From DATGLG01 sp035294245 (GTDB lineage: Bacteria; Pseudomonadota; Alphaproteobacteria; JACZXZ01), in NCBI GenBank assembly GCA_035294245.1, contig DATGLG010000025.1, positions 1-64,000 on the forward strand: 64,000 bases of DNA, written 5' to 3'. A program made the position numbers and the translations under genes. Below are positions 53,150-63,940 of the stretch, piece by piece. The notes under the pieces are model-generated. The model did not search any database and had not been told where the DNA came from. It saw only the letters and a list, made by a program, of their open reading frames with translations. Position 1 is the first letter of the stretch, and each line of letters starts with the position of its first letter.

Positions 53150-54229
53150 TCAGGCGGCCGAATTCGTGATCGAGCTCTCCGCCGCGGCGGCGCCCGCGAC
53201 CGCCGTCTCGGTGATCACCTTGTTGCGGCCGCCGCGCTTGGCCGCATAGAGCCCGGCGTCCGCCCGCTCGATGAAATTGGCGGCGGGCTCGCCCGTGCGA
53301 TAGGCGGCAACGCCGATGGAAAGGGTGATCTTGCCGAGCCCCTCGCCGGTATCCCGCCGCACCAGGTGCCGCGTCGCAACGGCGGCGCGGATCTGCTCGC
53401 CTACGCTCGCAGCACCGTCAAGCGCGGTGTTGGGCAGGATGATCGCGAACTCCTCTCCGCCGTAGCGCGCCACGACGTCGCGCCCCTTGACGTTCTCCTG
53501 AAGCGTGCGGCCGATGAGCTTCAGCACCTGATCGCCGGCCTGATGACCGTGGCGGTCGTTGAAGTCCTTGAAATGGTCGATGTCGATCATCAACAGCGCC
53601 AGCGGCTCGCCGCTCCGGCGGCTCCAGGCGCTCGCCTCGTCGAGGCTCATGTCGAAGCATTTGCGATTGACAAGTCCCGTGAGCGCATCGGTCATGGCCT
53701 CGACCCGCGTCGCCACGAGGTCTTCCCGCAGCATCTCCATCTCCCGCAGCGAGTGCCCCAGCTTCTCCTCGAGGGCCTTGTTCTGCTGGGCCATCCAGCG
53801 CGTCTCCGCCATGATGCCGGCGATCAATTCGCGCAGATCGACGATCTTGATATTCTTGCCGATCGAGTCCTCGAAGGCCTGCAGCGTGCCGCCGTAGCGC
53901 ACGCTCTCCTTTTCCGCATGGGCGATCGCCTCCAGCACGCGCTCGACCATCGCCTCGACCTTGAGGTCCCGCTCCTGGGCAGAGCGCCGGTCTTCGGATT
54001 CGGAGGCGAGCAGGCGCTGATGGAGCTCCTGGTTGACCTCGGCAGTGAATTTCCCGCCACTGCTCTGCGCGGCGTCAAGGGCCTGAACGAGCTCGCGCAT
54101 CGTGCCAGCGAAATAGTTGTACCAGAGCTCGAAGTTTTTCGGCGCCGGCGGGATTCCCAATTGCCGCATGCGCGCCAATGCGGCGAGCGCGCACTCATTG
54201 GCCTGTGCCATCTCGTCAGGCGACTGCAT
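53150..54229 (-). CDS. GGDEF diguanylate cyclase
   Basis: 359 residues. A helical N-terminal half (about 1-190, with a coiled coil around HSLREMEMLREDLVATRVEA) leads to a GGDEF domain with the active signature ARYGGEEFAIILPN, the metal/substrate parts DIDHFKDFNDRHGHQAGDQV and the start DALTGLVNRKCFD. It should make c-di-GMP. The I-site position reads KGRD instead of RXXD, so feedback inhibition may be weak. The ATG at 54229 overlaps the end of the response regulator gene by 14 bases, so the two are coupled. Confidence 0.92.
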   Translation of the reverse strand: MQSPDEMAQANECALAALARMRQLGIPPAPKNFELWYNYFAGTMRELVQALDAAQSSGGKFTAEVNQELHQRLLASESEDRRSAQERDLKVEAMVERVLEAIAHAEKESVRYGGTLQAFEDSIGKNIKIVDLRELIAGIMAETRWMAQQNKALEEKLGHSLREMEMLREDLVATRVEAMTDALTGLVNRKCFDMSLDEASAWSRRSGEPLALLMIDIDHFKDFNDRHGHQAGDQVLKLIGRTLQENVKGRDVVARYGGEEFAIILPNTALDGAASVGEQIRAAVATRHLVRRDTGEGLGKITLSIGVAAYRTGEPAANFIERADAGLYAAKRGGRNKVITETAVAGAAAAESSITNSAA

Positions 54230-54695
54230 AGCCGGTGCGCCTCTTTTTGAGCTTCGCGGTGATTTCACGGATCGCCTTCTCGCGCGCGGTCTCGATGACG
54301 TCCAGGACCGACGGCTTGGTCCAGTGGCTGATGCGGTCGAGGAGTGGATTGAGCGAGCCGCTCTTGACGAGAAAGTCGTTGCCGCCGGCCTGCAGCGCCT
54401 TGAGCACCGTCGCAGGGTCGCCGTCATAAGCGGTGAAGAAGAGGATGGGAATCTTGCTCCCGAGCGCCTGGCGCAGCCGCCGACAAATCTCGAATCCGTC
54501 CATATCGGGAATCATGACGTCGAGAATGACGAGGATGGGCTTGATGCGCACGTCCTCGGCCCCGTTGATGAGGACGACGGCATCCTCCCATCCGGCGGCA
54601 GCCGAGACGTCGTAGCCGAAGCAACTCAGGAAATCCGCATATAGCTTGCGCTGCTCCTCATCGTCCTCGACGACGAGGATGTGACCACGCGCCAT
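54216..54695 (-). CDS. Response regulator (receiver only)
   Basis: 159 residues. An intact receiver domain with acidic pair in LVVEDDEEQRK, phospho-acceptor Asp in LVILDVMIPDMDGFE, Thr in LFFTAYDG and Lys in FLVKSGS. A 35-residue helical tail without a known output domain follows. The start at 54695 is chosen because GGGAGG lies 8 bases upstream. Another ATG is at 54701. The next gene on the strand is a diguanylate cyclase, overlapping by 14 bases, so phosphorylation probably controls that enzyme in trans. Confidence 0.93.
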   Translation of the reverse strand: MARGHILVVEDDEEQRKLYADFLSCFGYDVSAAAGWEDAVVLINGAEDVRIKPILVILDVMIPDMDGFEICRRLRQALGSKIPILFFTAYDGDPATVLKALQAGGNDFLVKSGSLNPLLDRISHWTKPSVLDVIETAREKAIREITAKLKKRRTGYAVA

Positions 54696-54850
54696 TGCCA
54701 TCCCCTCCCGTGGGCCGCATGGACTCCCATTTACCACCCGCCGTGGTTAAGGCTTGGTAAATGCACAACCGCATTCGGGAATATAGGCCGCGCCTCGCCA
54801 ATGGCGGGCGAGCGACACCGGGGTCCTTACCCGGCCAATTCATGGCCGGC

Positions 54851-55309
54851 TCAGGTTTTCTCGGGCTTGTGCTTGAATGAGCGCGAGGGCACGCCGCGGA
54901 AGAGCGACATATGCGTATGCTGCGCGACCCAATCCTCGGAAACCCCGCGTCGGACGAAGGCGACGGTCGCGCGGCCGGGGCGATCATACGGCTTGCCGTC
55001 GGCGGCATAGCCCGTCGAATCGAAGACGGCCATCCCGACCGCGGTGAGGCGGTCGGCCGAGACGATGGCGCGGATATCGGGGCGCCAGCGAAAGCCGTCG
55101 ATATGCGGCCAGACGTTGCGCCATTGCGCCTCCTCAACCTTCTCCCGCACCTCGACGAAATCGCTGAAGGTGCCGAAGGCGACGAAGTCCGGCGCGAAGA
55201 GCGGGCGCGCGCCGGCGAAATCGACCTCGCGCACATGCTGCGCCAGCCGCTCGAACCAGCGGCGAATGCGCGCGACATCCTCCTCATGCGCGATGATCAC
55301 GCGCCTCAC
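54851..55309 (-). CDS. NTF2/SnoaL-like domain protein
   Basis: 152 residues, a cone-shaped NTF2-like fold: helix IRRWFERLAQHVREVDFAGA, then FAPDFVAFGTFSDF and a beta sheet ending WVAQHTHMSLFRGVPSRSFK. Proteins like this (SnoaL, DUF4440) are small enzymes or binding proteins. Function unknown. The GTG start at 55309 overlaps the deacetylase stop (GTGA). A second in-frame GTG at 55300 has better ribosome-site spacing. It is probably in one operon with the deacetylase. Confidence 0.82.
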   Translation of the reverse strand: MRRVIIAHEEDVARIRRWFERLAQHVREVDFAGARPLFAPDFVAFGTFSDFVEVREKVEEAQWRNVWPHIDGFRWRPDIRAIVSADRLTAVGMAVFDSTGYAADGKPYDRPGRATVAFVRRGVSEDWVAQHTHMSLFRGVPSRSFKHKPEKT

Positions 55310-56661
55310 CCTCCCGTCCTGACCGCCGCCGCCGCGGCGGCATGGGCCTGGTCGGCGGCGAGGCGCAGGCGCATCACGGTGCTTACGGGCACCAGCACGA
55401 AGCCGTCATCCTGCACCCGCCTCGTCCAGCGCTCGAGCACGTCGAGGGTGGCGTCGCGCGGATGGCCGATCGCGATGGCGTAGCCGTCGCGGCGGGCGAT
55501 GCGCTCCAGCTCCGCGAGCCGCGACGTCACCTCCTCCCGCGTGTCGACATTGTCGAGAAAGACGTCGCGCTCGAGATGGGGCACGCCGATCTCCTGGGCG
55601 AGCCTGGTGCCGACCGAGCCGCCCGTGGTCCGCGAATCGACGAAGAAGACCCCGCGCGCCTTCAGCGCGCGCAAGACCACGGCCATGCCGGCGGGATCGC
55701 GCGTGAACTTGCTGCCCATGTGGTTGTTGATCGCGACGTAGCCGTCGAAGCGGGACAGGTCCCAATCGAGGCGGCGCTCGATCTCGTCGGCCGATTCCCC
55801 CACATAGAGCGTGCGCGGTCCGGGATCGATTCTCGCGTTCTCGGGCTCCATCGGCACATGCACCATGATCTCGTGGCCGCGCGCGCGCGCCGCTGCGACC
55901 TGCTCCGCGACCTCAGGCGCATAGGTCATGAAGGACATCGTCACCGCCGCGGGCAGATGCTCGACGGCGCGCTCGGTGCGGCGCCGATCCACCCCCGAAT
56001 CATCGATGATCAGCGCGATGATCGGGTGGTTGCCGAGCTCCGGCATCGGGCGGGCGTTCTGCGCCCAGAGCGGCTTCGGCCCGAGCAGCGGGCGCGCCGC
56101 CAGCGCGGCGAGCTCGCCGGCCAGGATCGGCTTGCGCGCGCCGCCCTCGCCAAGCGCCGGGCCACCATTCTTGAGCGGCTCCTCGTAGAGGACATGCGGC
56201 TCATTGTGCGGCGTCGGCGCCGGGCCTGGCTGCGCCGACGCCCCAGCGGACGGGGCCGGAGCGCGCGACTCGGCCGCCGAGGGCGCCGCCGGAACGGGTG
56301 TTATGCGCGCTGCCGCAGGCGGCGCTGCGGGCCGCGGGGCCGGAACGGGCGTGAGCGACAAGAGGCGCGGCGGCGTCGAATGGGCGCGCATGGGCGGCGG
56401 CTGCCGAAGGTCGAGGAGATAGCCGAGCCCACCGCCGATCACGAGTGCCGCGAGGACAAAGACCAGCCGGCGATTGGCGGCAACGGCGCGCATGCCGCCG
56501 CCCCGCGCGCGGCCGTAACCGCTTCGCCGCGCGATGCGCCGCCACAGCTCGGCGAGGCGCCAGCCGAGCCACGCGAGCACGCCGCGCAGGAGGAGCGACG
56601 CCCGCGCCGCGCGGCGCCCAAGATCAGGTTTCGCTAGATGATGGCGTCTCGACTTCCGCAC
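55306..56661 (-). CDS. Divergent polysaccharide deacetylase
   Basis: About 451 residues. A membrane span (near 57-78; LVFVLAALVIGGGLGYLLDL) is followed by a long Pro/Ala linker and a divergent polysaccharide deacetylase domain. Clear parts are PIIALIIDDSGVDRRRTERA, GHEIMVHVPMEP, VAINNHMGSKFTRDPAGMAV, FFVDSRTTGGSV and YAIAIGHPRDATLDVL. It should act in the periplasm on an envelope sugar. The start is uncertain: GTG at 56661 is chosen, while TTG at 56730, GTG at 56697 and ATG at 56493 are alternatives. The NTF2-like gene overlaps its stop. Confidence 0.87.
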   Translation of the reverse strand: MRKSRRHHLAKPDLGRRAARASLLLRGVLAWLGWRLAELWRRIARRSGYGRARGGGMRAVAANRRLVFVLAALVIGGGLGYLLDLRQPPPMRAHSTPPRLLSLTPVPAPRPAAPPAAARITPVPAAPSAAESRAPAPSAGASAQPGPAPTPHNEPHVLYEEPLKNGGPALGEGGARKPILAGELAALAARPLLGPKPLWAQNARPMPELGNHPIIALIIDDSGVDRRRTERAVEHLPAAVTMSFMTYAPEVAEQVAAARARGHEIMVHVPMEPENARIDPGPRTLYVGESADEIERRLDWDLSRFDGYVAINNHMGSKFTRDPAGMAVVLRALKARGVFFVDSRTTGGSVGTRLAQEIGVPHLERDVFLDNVDTREEVTSRLAELERIARRDGYAIAIGHPRDATLDVLERWTRRVQDDGFVLVPVSTVMRLRLAADQAHAAAAAAVRTGG

Positions 56662-56840
56662 ACTACCGAATATAGGAGAGTGTTTCTCCGAATGCACCTG
56701 GCATGGCCGGCTTTGCCGGTCCTGTGGCAATTTCCGGCAGCGCCGGCGCCGCCTCGCCTTCCGCCGCTTCCGGCGACCTGTTATAACCCGTGCGGTGCCG
56801 ACGAGCGGGCGCCGGAACGGGCGGCAACGGATCGAGTTCC

Positions 56841-57424
56841 ATGTTCCTCTTTATCGATAACTACGACAGCTTCACCTACAACCTCGTCCATTATCTCGGC
56901 GAGCTCGGCGCCGAGGTGGCGGTGTGGCGCAACGACGCGCTGACGGTGGAGGCGGCCCTCGCTGCGCGGCCGGAGGGCATCATCCTGTCGCCGGGCCCCT
57001 GCGATCCCGACCGCGCCGGCATCTGCGTGCCCCTCGTCCGCGCCGCCGCCGGCAGGCTGCCGATCCTCGGCGTCTGCCTCGGCCATCAGGCGATTGGACA
57101 GGCCTTCGGCGGCCGCATCGCGCGCGGGCCCGCGCCTATGCACGGCAAGGTGAGCAGCATCCGCCACCGGGGCGACGATATCTTCCGCGGCCTCGCCAAT
57201 CCCTTCCGCGCCACGCGCTACCACTCGCTCGTGGTCGCCCGCGACGGCCTGCCGGACTGTCTCGAGGTGACGGCCGAGACGGATGACGGCGTCATCATGG
57301 GGCTGCGCCATCGCCAATTCCCCGTCTACGGCGTGCAGTTCCACCCGGAGAGCATCGAGACGAGCGAAGGACACCGCCTCCTCGCCAATTTCCTCCGGCT
57401 GGCGAAACCCGGCGCGCTCGCGGC

Positions 57425-57428
<4 letters not shown>
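56841..57428 (+). CDS. trpG: Anthranilate synthase component II (glutamine amidotransferase)
   Basis: 195 residues. It supplies ammonia from glutamine to TrpE (and possibly to aminodeoxychorismate synthase). It has the start MFLFIDNYDSFTYNLVHYL, the nucleophile Cys in LPILGVCLGHQAIGQAF and His-Glu in VQFHPESIETSEG. The ATG at 56841 gives the family start. The TGA overlaps the trpD ATG (ATGA at 57425). It begins the trpGDC-moaC-moeA run. Confidence 0.97.
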
Positions 57429-58456
<1,028 letters not shown>

Positions 58457-58457
58457 G

Positions 58458-59271
58458 ATGACGGACATCCTCGCCCGTATCTGCGCCGAGAAGCGTCGCG
58501 AGATCGAGCGGCGGAAAATTGAGCGACCCTTCGCCGCCGTCGAATCGGCCGCCCGCGCCGCCTCGCCGCCGCGCGGCTTCGCCTGCCGCCTCGCCGCTGC
58601 CGTCGCGACGGGGCGCTATGGGCTGATCGCCGAGATCAAGCGGGCCTCGCCCAGCCGCGGGCTGATCCGGTCCGACTTCGATCCGCCTGCCCTCGCCCGC
58701 GCCTATGCGCGCGGCGGCGCTTCCTGCCTTTCCGTGCTCACCGACGCGCCCTACTTCCAGGGCAAGGACGAGGACCTCGCTGCGGCGCGGGCGGCGGTGG
58801 AATTGCCCGTCCTGCGCAAGGACTTCATGCTAGATCCTTATCAGGTCGTAGAAGCGCGGGCGCTGGGAGCGGACTGCATCCTCCTCATCCTGGCCGCCCT
58901 CGACGATGCGACAGCCCGCAGCCTTGCCGCGCTCGCGGCGGACTACGAAATGGATGTCCTCGCCGAGGTCCATGACGGCGCCGAGCTCGAGCGCGCGCTT
59001 CAGCTACCCTGCCGACTGATCGGTATCAACAACCGCAATCTCAAGACGTTGAGGGTCGATCTTGCGACAACAGAGGAGCTTACGCCGCAGGTTCCAGATG
59101 ACCGTCTCCTCGTCTGCGAGAGCGGCCTCGGGAGTCCTGTCGACCTGGCGCGCATGGCGGCGGCCGGCGCGCGCTGCTTCCTCGTCGGCGAGTCCTTGAT
59201 GGCCCAGGCGGATGTCGAGGCGGCGACGCGCAACCTCCTCGCGCCGGCGGACGCGGCGACGGAGGTGTACC

Positions 59272-59279
<8 letters not shown>
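58458..59279 (+). CDS. trpC: Indole-3-glycerol-phosphate synthase
   Basis: 273 residues. It closes the indole ring to form indole-3-glycerol phosphate. It has the barrel signatures YGLIAEIKRASPSRGLIRSD, LRKDFMLDPYQVVEARALGA, INNRNLKTLRVDL and CESGLGSPVDLARM. It is not fused to trpF. Its last eight bases overlap the moaC start. Confidence 0.98.
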
Positions 59280-59744
<465 letters not shown>

Positions 59745-59748
<4 letters not shown>

Positions 59749-60962
59749 TGATCTCGGTCGAGGAAGCCTTGGCGCGGGTGCTGGCGGCTTTCGCCCCGCT
59801 CGCCGCCGAGCATGTGAGCATCGCCGCGGGACTCGGCCGCGTGCTCGCCGAGGACGTGGTGGCCCGCGTCACCCAGCCGCCCCAGGCGGTCTCGGCGATG
59901 GACGGCTACGCCGTGCGCGCCGGCGATGTCGCGACCGTGCCGGCGACGCTGCGGCGCGTCGGCGAGGCGCCCGCGGGCGGCGCTTATGGCCGGGCGCTTA
60001 GGCCCGGCGAGGCAGTGCGCATCTTCACCGGCGGCCCGGTTCCCGCGGGTGCCGACGCCATCGTCATCCAGGAGGACACGCGCGCCGAGGGCGACAAGGT
60101 GACCGTGCTCGAGGCGCCGCGGCCGGGCCGTCACATCCGTCCCGCCGGGCTCGACTTCAAGCGCGGCGAGATCGGCCTCAAGGCCGGGCGTCGCCTCGGG
60201 CCCCGCGATATCGGTCTCGCCGCAGCGATGAACGTGCCATGGCTGGCGGTGCGACGCCGCCCGCGTGTCGCCATTCTCGCCACCGGCGACGAGATCGTCA
60301 TGCCGGGCGATCCTCTCGGACCGAATCAGATCGTAAGCTCCAACGCCCTCGCGCTTGCCGCGGCGATCGCCGCCTGGGGCGGCGAGCCCGTCAATCTCGG
60401 GATCGCCCAGGACACGCCGGAATCCTTGCAGGCGCTCGCCGGCGGCGGCGCCAGGGGTGCTGATCTCCTCGTCACCACCGGCGGCGCCTCGGTGGGCGAG
60501 CATGACCTCGTGCAGAGCGCCCTTGGCGATAAGGGCCTTGCCGTCGATTTCTGGACGGTGGCGATGCGGCCCGGCAAGCCGCTCATCTTTGGGCGCCTCG
60601 GCGAGACGCCGCTCCTCGGCCTCCCCGGCAATCCGGTCTCATCGATGGTCTGCGCGATCGTCTATCTGCGCCCCGCGATCGAGCGCATGCTCGGCCTCGC
60701 CGCAAGCGAAGCGCCGCCGGCGACGGCACGGCTCGGCCGCGACCTCGGCGAAAACGATCGGCGCCAGGATTATCTCCGCTCGCGCCTCGAGCGCGCGCCC
60801 GACGGCGAGCTGATCGCGCTTCCCTTCGAGGTGCAGGACAGCTCCATGCTCTCGCGCCTCGCGGCCGCCGATTGCTTGGTGATCCGCCCGCCCCATGCGC
60901 CCCCGGCCAAGGCCGGCACGCGGGTCCCCATCATCCCTTTGGAGGGCGCTCTGCCCCTTTGA
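59745..60962 (+). CDS. moeA: Molybdopterin molybdenumtransferase
   Basis: 405 residues. It inserts molybdate into adenylated molybdopterin. Domain order is as usual, with AMDGYAVRAGDVATVPATLR, VRIFTGGPVPAGADAIVIQE, ATGDEIVMPGDPLGPNQIVS, TTGGASVGEHDLVQSAL and GLPGNPVSSMVC. It starts with tandem ATGs overlapping the moaC stop. It is the last gene of the run, and lexA has its own promoter downstream. Confidence 0.97.
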
Positions 60963-60998
60963 GCGCGACGGCGATGATCGCGCAGCTCGGATTCTCCC

Positions 60999-61027
60999 TT
61001 GACGCGTGTCGCGAACTAAACTAGAAC
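60999..61027 (+). promoter_or_regulatory. lexA promoter with overlapping SOS box
   Basis: TTGACG (60999-61004) and TAGAAC (61022-61027) are spaced by 17 bases. The alphaproteobacterial LexA box GAAC-N7-GAAC occupies 61013-61027 and covers the -10 element. LexA should therefore repress its own gene. The start codon is 89 bases downstream. Confidence 0.8.
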
Positions 61028-61115
61028 ATGTGGAGATGTTTTGCTTTTGTTCTAGATTTAGTATGTCTTTGGATCGAGCAACGTAGATCCAGCGGCGGCA
61101 TATCGGGAGACCAGA

Positions 61116-61811
61116 ATGCTCACCAAGAAACAACGCGAGCTTCTCCTCTTTATCGAGCGACGCCTTCGTGAGAATGGCGTCTCCCCCTCCTTCGACGAGA
61201 TGAAGGAGGCCCTTGCGCTGCGCTCGAAATCGGGCATCCACAGGCTCATCACCGGCCTGGAGGAGCGCGGCTTCATTCGGCGCCTGCCCCATCGCGCCCG
61301 CGCCCTCGAGGTGCTGCGGCTGCCCGAGACGGCGGCGGTGGCGGGACGCGGCGGCGAGTTCTCTCCCAAGGTGATCGAGGGGAGCTTCCGCAACCGCTTC
61401 AGCGCGGCGACGAGCCAGGGCACCGAGACGACGCTCGAGCTGCCCCTCTACGGCAAGATCGCCGCCGGCACGCCGATCGAGGCCCTGCGCGATCATGCGA
61501 ACAGCATCCACGTCCCGACGAGCCTGATCGGCCGGGGCGAGTACTACGCCCTCGAGGTGGAAGGCGATTCGATGATCGACGCCGGCATTCTCGACGGCGA
61601 CGTGGTGATCATCCGGCGCGGTGACGTCGCCGAGAACGGCGATATCGTGGTCGCTCTCATCGACGAGAACGAGGTCACCCTGAAGCGCCTGCGCCGCAAG
61701 GGCGACTCGATTGCGCTCGAGCCTGCGAACAAGAGCTACGAGACGCGCATCTTTGGCCCCGACCGGGTGCGCATCCAGGGGCGGCTCGTCAGCCTGTTCC
61801 GGCGCTATTGA
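61116..61811 (+). CDS. lexA: LexA repressor of the SOS response
   Basis: 231 residues. N-terminal winged helix (LTKKQRELLLFIERRLRENG, SKSGIHRLITGLEERGFIRR), an Ala-Gly cleavage site in GKIAAGTPIEAL and a S24 peptidase domain with catalytic Ser in LEVEGDSMIDAGI and Lys in ENEVTLKRLRRKG. It represses DNA-damage genes and cleaves itself when RecA is activated. GGGAGA lies before the ATG. Its last seven bases overlap the convergent comEC gene. Confidence 0.98.
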   Translation: MLTKKQRELLLFIERRLRENGVSPSFDEMKEALALRSKSGIHRLITGLEERGFIRRLPHRARALEVLRLPETAAVAGRGGEFSPKVIEGSFRNRFSAATSQGTETTLELPLYGKIAAGTPIEALRDHANSIHVPTSLIGRGEYYALEVEGDSMIDAGILDGDVVIIRRGDVAENGDIVVALIDENEVTLKRLRRKGDSIALEPANKSYETRIFGPDRVRIQGRLVSLFRRY

Positions 61812-63940
61812 GCCGTTGCCCAGCGCGGCCGCTTGGCAGGCGCCCAGGGACGGTCGCCCCGGCTGTCGCGGACGCTCTCCACGCGGACGCGCCCCGGCTC
61901 GAGCCATAAGGCGAAAGCGCCCTCCCGCCACAGGTCGAAGCGGTCGATCACGATCTGCGCGGCGCGGCAGCGCCGCCGAACGGGCACGGCGCTTACCACC
62001 ACTGTCGCATCTCGGCACAGCGCGCTCAGCTTGTCCTCGTCCTGGACCAGCGCCACGCGATAGCCCTTCGTCTGATAGAGGCAATCGGGCCCGTCGCAGC
62101 TCAACCGGCCATCGGCGCTCGCCCCGGCCCGGGGCCAGCTCACGCGCTCGGTCTGCCCGGCCCTCCTCAAGACGGTGTCGACCTCGAAGCCGCTCCCGCG
62201 CCGCGGCGACACCAGCATCTGGCCGTTGTCGTCGCGAACGGCCATGAAGCGGCCGCCATCCGCGGCGATGATGTCCGGTTGATGCGTCAATGCGAGGCTA
62301 GCGAGACCGAGCGCGATCCCCGCCAGCCCCGCCCAGCGCCATGGCCTTTGCCAGAGGCAGAGCCAGAGGCCGCCGAGGGAGACCAGCGCCAAGCCCCAGC
62401 TCGGCATGGCCGGAAGGATGGCGACCGAGCCGGGCCAGCTCGTCACCGTCTTGGCCGACCAGATCACGATGTGGAGCCCCCAGCTCATGGGCGCAAGAGC
62501 CACCGATTCGAGGCCGAAGGGCATGAGCACGAAGGCGATGATCGCCCAGGGCAGCACCCACAGCGCCGTGATCGGCACCGCGATGAGATTGGTCACCACG
62601 CCATAGGCGGCCAGCCGGTCGAAATGGTAGAGCGAGTAGGGAATGGTGGCGAGGCCGGTGACGAGGCTGGTGAAGGCGATGCCGGCGAGATAGCGGGTGA
62701 CGAGCCGCCCCAGCCCCTCGCCCTGGGTCCAGCCCAGCACGCGGACGCGCAAGGCCTCATAGGCTGCGACGAGCGCCACCACCGCGGCGAAGGAGAGCTG
62801 GAAGCTGGGGCCGAGAAGGCTCTCGGGCTGGATCAGGAGGATGGCGACCGCAGCCCACGCGACGAGGCGCATCGAGATCGCGGTGCGATCGATCATCACC
62901 CCGAGCAGCACCACGCTCGTCATGATGAAAGCGCGCTGGGTCGGCACCGTGGCGCCGGTGATGAGCAGATAGAAGAGGGCGCCGATGAGCGCCGCGCCCG
63001 CCGCCCATTTCTTGGTCGGGTAGCGCAAGGCGATCCGGGGAATGAGCGCCAGGAGCGCCCGCACCCCGAAGAAGAGCGCCCCGGTGACGAGGCCGAGGTG
63101 AAGCCCGGCGATGGCGAGAAGATGGGCGAGCCCGGAGTCCCGCATCGAATCCACGACATCGGGCGGGATGGCGCCGCGCTCGCCCGTCATCAGCGCCGCG
63201 GCAATGCCGCCTTCGGCGCCGGGCAGCTCGGCGGTGACCCGCGCCGCGATCGCATCGCGCAGCGCCGCGAGCCGCAGGGCCAATCCGCCGGGCCGCGCTG
63301 GCGTCACGGCGGGGGCGCCATAGGCATAGCCAACCGCACCGAGGCGCAGGAAATAGGCGTGGCGCTGAAAATCGAAGGCGCCCGGAGCCACCGGCTCGGC
63401 CGGCGGCAATAGGACCGCGCGCAAGCGCACGGTGTCGCCGGGGCGGAGCGGTGTGTTGCCCCGCACGCGCACCCGCACACGGGTCGGCGTGCGCTCCGGT
63501 GCCAAGCGATCGATGACCAGGCTGTCCAGGGTGAGACGGCAGCCCCTGTCGAGCCGCTCCACCTCGACCACGCGCCCCGTCAGCATGACCGGACCGAGCC
63601 GATGCTCGATCCGCGGGGCGGCGACGCGATCGGTGCGCAGCGCCGCCGCGGTGAAGCCGAGCGCTGTCGCCGCGAGCGGGAGGCAGACAACCAGGACTCC
63701 CGTGTGTCGACGGCCGAGTGCGGCAAGCGCCAGAGCGAGCAGCGCGACGACGGCGCCGAGCCCATGAGACGGCTCGAAGGTGAGCGAGAAATAGAGGGCG
63801 ACCCCGCCGCCGAGGAAGGCCGGCAGCCAGAGCGGCCAACGCTCCCGCTCCGCGCGGAAGCTCTGCCCTGCGCGCCGAAGCCATTCGGCGGTCCTGCTCT
63901 CGCGGGAGGTATCGGGGGAAGCCGCCGCGTGCTCGGTCAT
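61805..63940 (-). CDS. comEC: ComEC/Rec2-family competence membrane protein
   Basis: 711 residues. A N-terminal soluble/DUF4131-like region with membrane spans (about 35-230) is followed by a multi-span competence domain (about 255-560; AALMTGERGAIPPDVVDSMR, LAHLLAIAGLHLGLVTGALF, PTQRAFIMTSVVLLGVMIDR). It forms the channel for transforming DNA. The C-terminal 130 residues lack the HXHXDH metallo-beta-lactamase motif found in longer ComEC proteins. The remnant reads DIIAADGGRFMAVRDD. The stop overlaps lexA by seven bases, tail to tail. ATG at 63940. Confidence 0.95.
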   Translation of the reverse strand: MTEHAAASPDTSRESRTAEWLRRAGQSFRAERERWPLWLPAFLGGGVALYFSLTFEPSHGLGAVVALLALALAALGRRHTGVLVVCLPLAATALGFTAAALRTDRVAAPRIEHRLGPVMLTGRVVEVERLDRGCRLTLDSLVIDRLAPERTPTRVRVRVRGNTPLRPGDTVRLRAVLLPPAEPVAPGAFDFQRHAYFLRLGAVGYAYGAPAVTPARPGGLALRLAALRDAIAARVTAELPGAEGGIAAALMTGERGAIPPDVVDSMRDSGLAHLLAIAGLHLGLVTGALFFGVRALLALIPRIALRYPTKKWAAGAALIGALFYLLITGATVPTQRAFIMTSVVLLGVMIDRTAISMRLVAWAAVAILLIQPESLLGPSFQLSFAAVVALVAAYEALRVRVLGWTQGEGLGRLVTRYLAGIAFTSLVTGLATIPYSLYHFDRLAAYGVVTNLIAVPITALWVLPWAIIAFVLMPFGLESVALAPMSWGLHIVIWSAKTVTSWPGSVAILPAMPSWGLALVSLGGLWLCLWQRPWRWAGLAGIALGLASLALTHQPDIIAADGGRFMAVRDDNGQMLVSPRRGSGFEVDTVLRRAGQTERVSWPRAGASADGRLSCDGPDCLYQTKGYRVALVQDEDKLSALCRDATVVVSAVPVRRRCRAAQIVIDRFDLWREGAFALWLEPGRVRVESVRDSRGDRPWAPAKRPRWATAQ

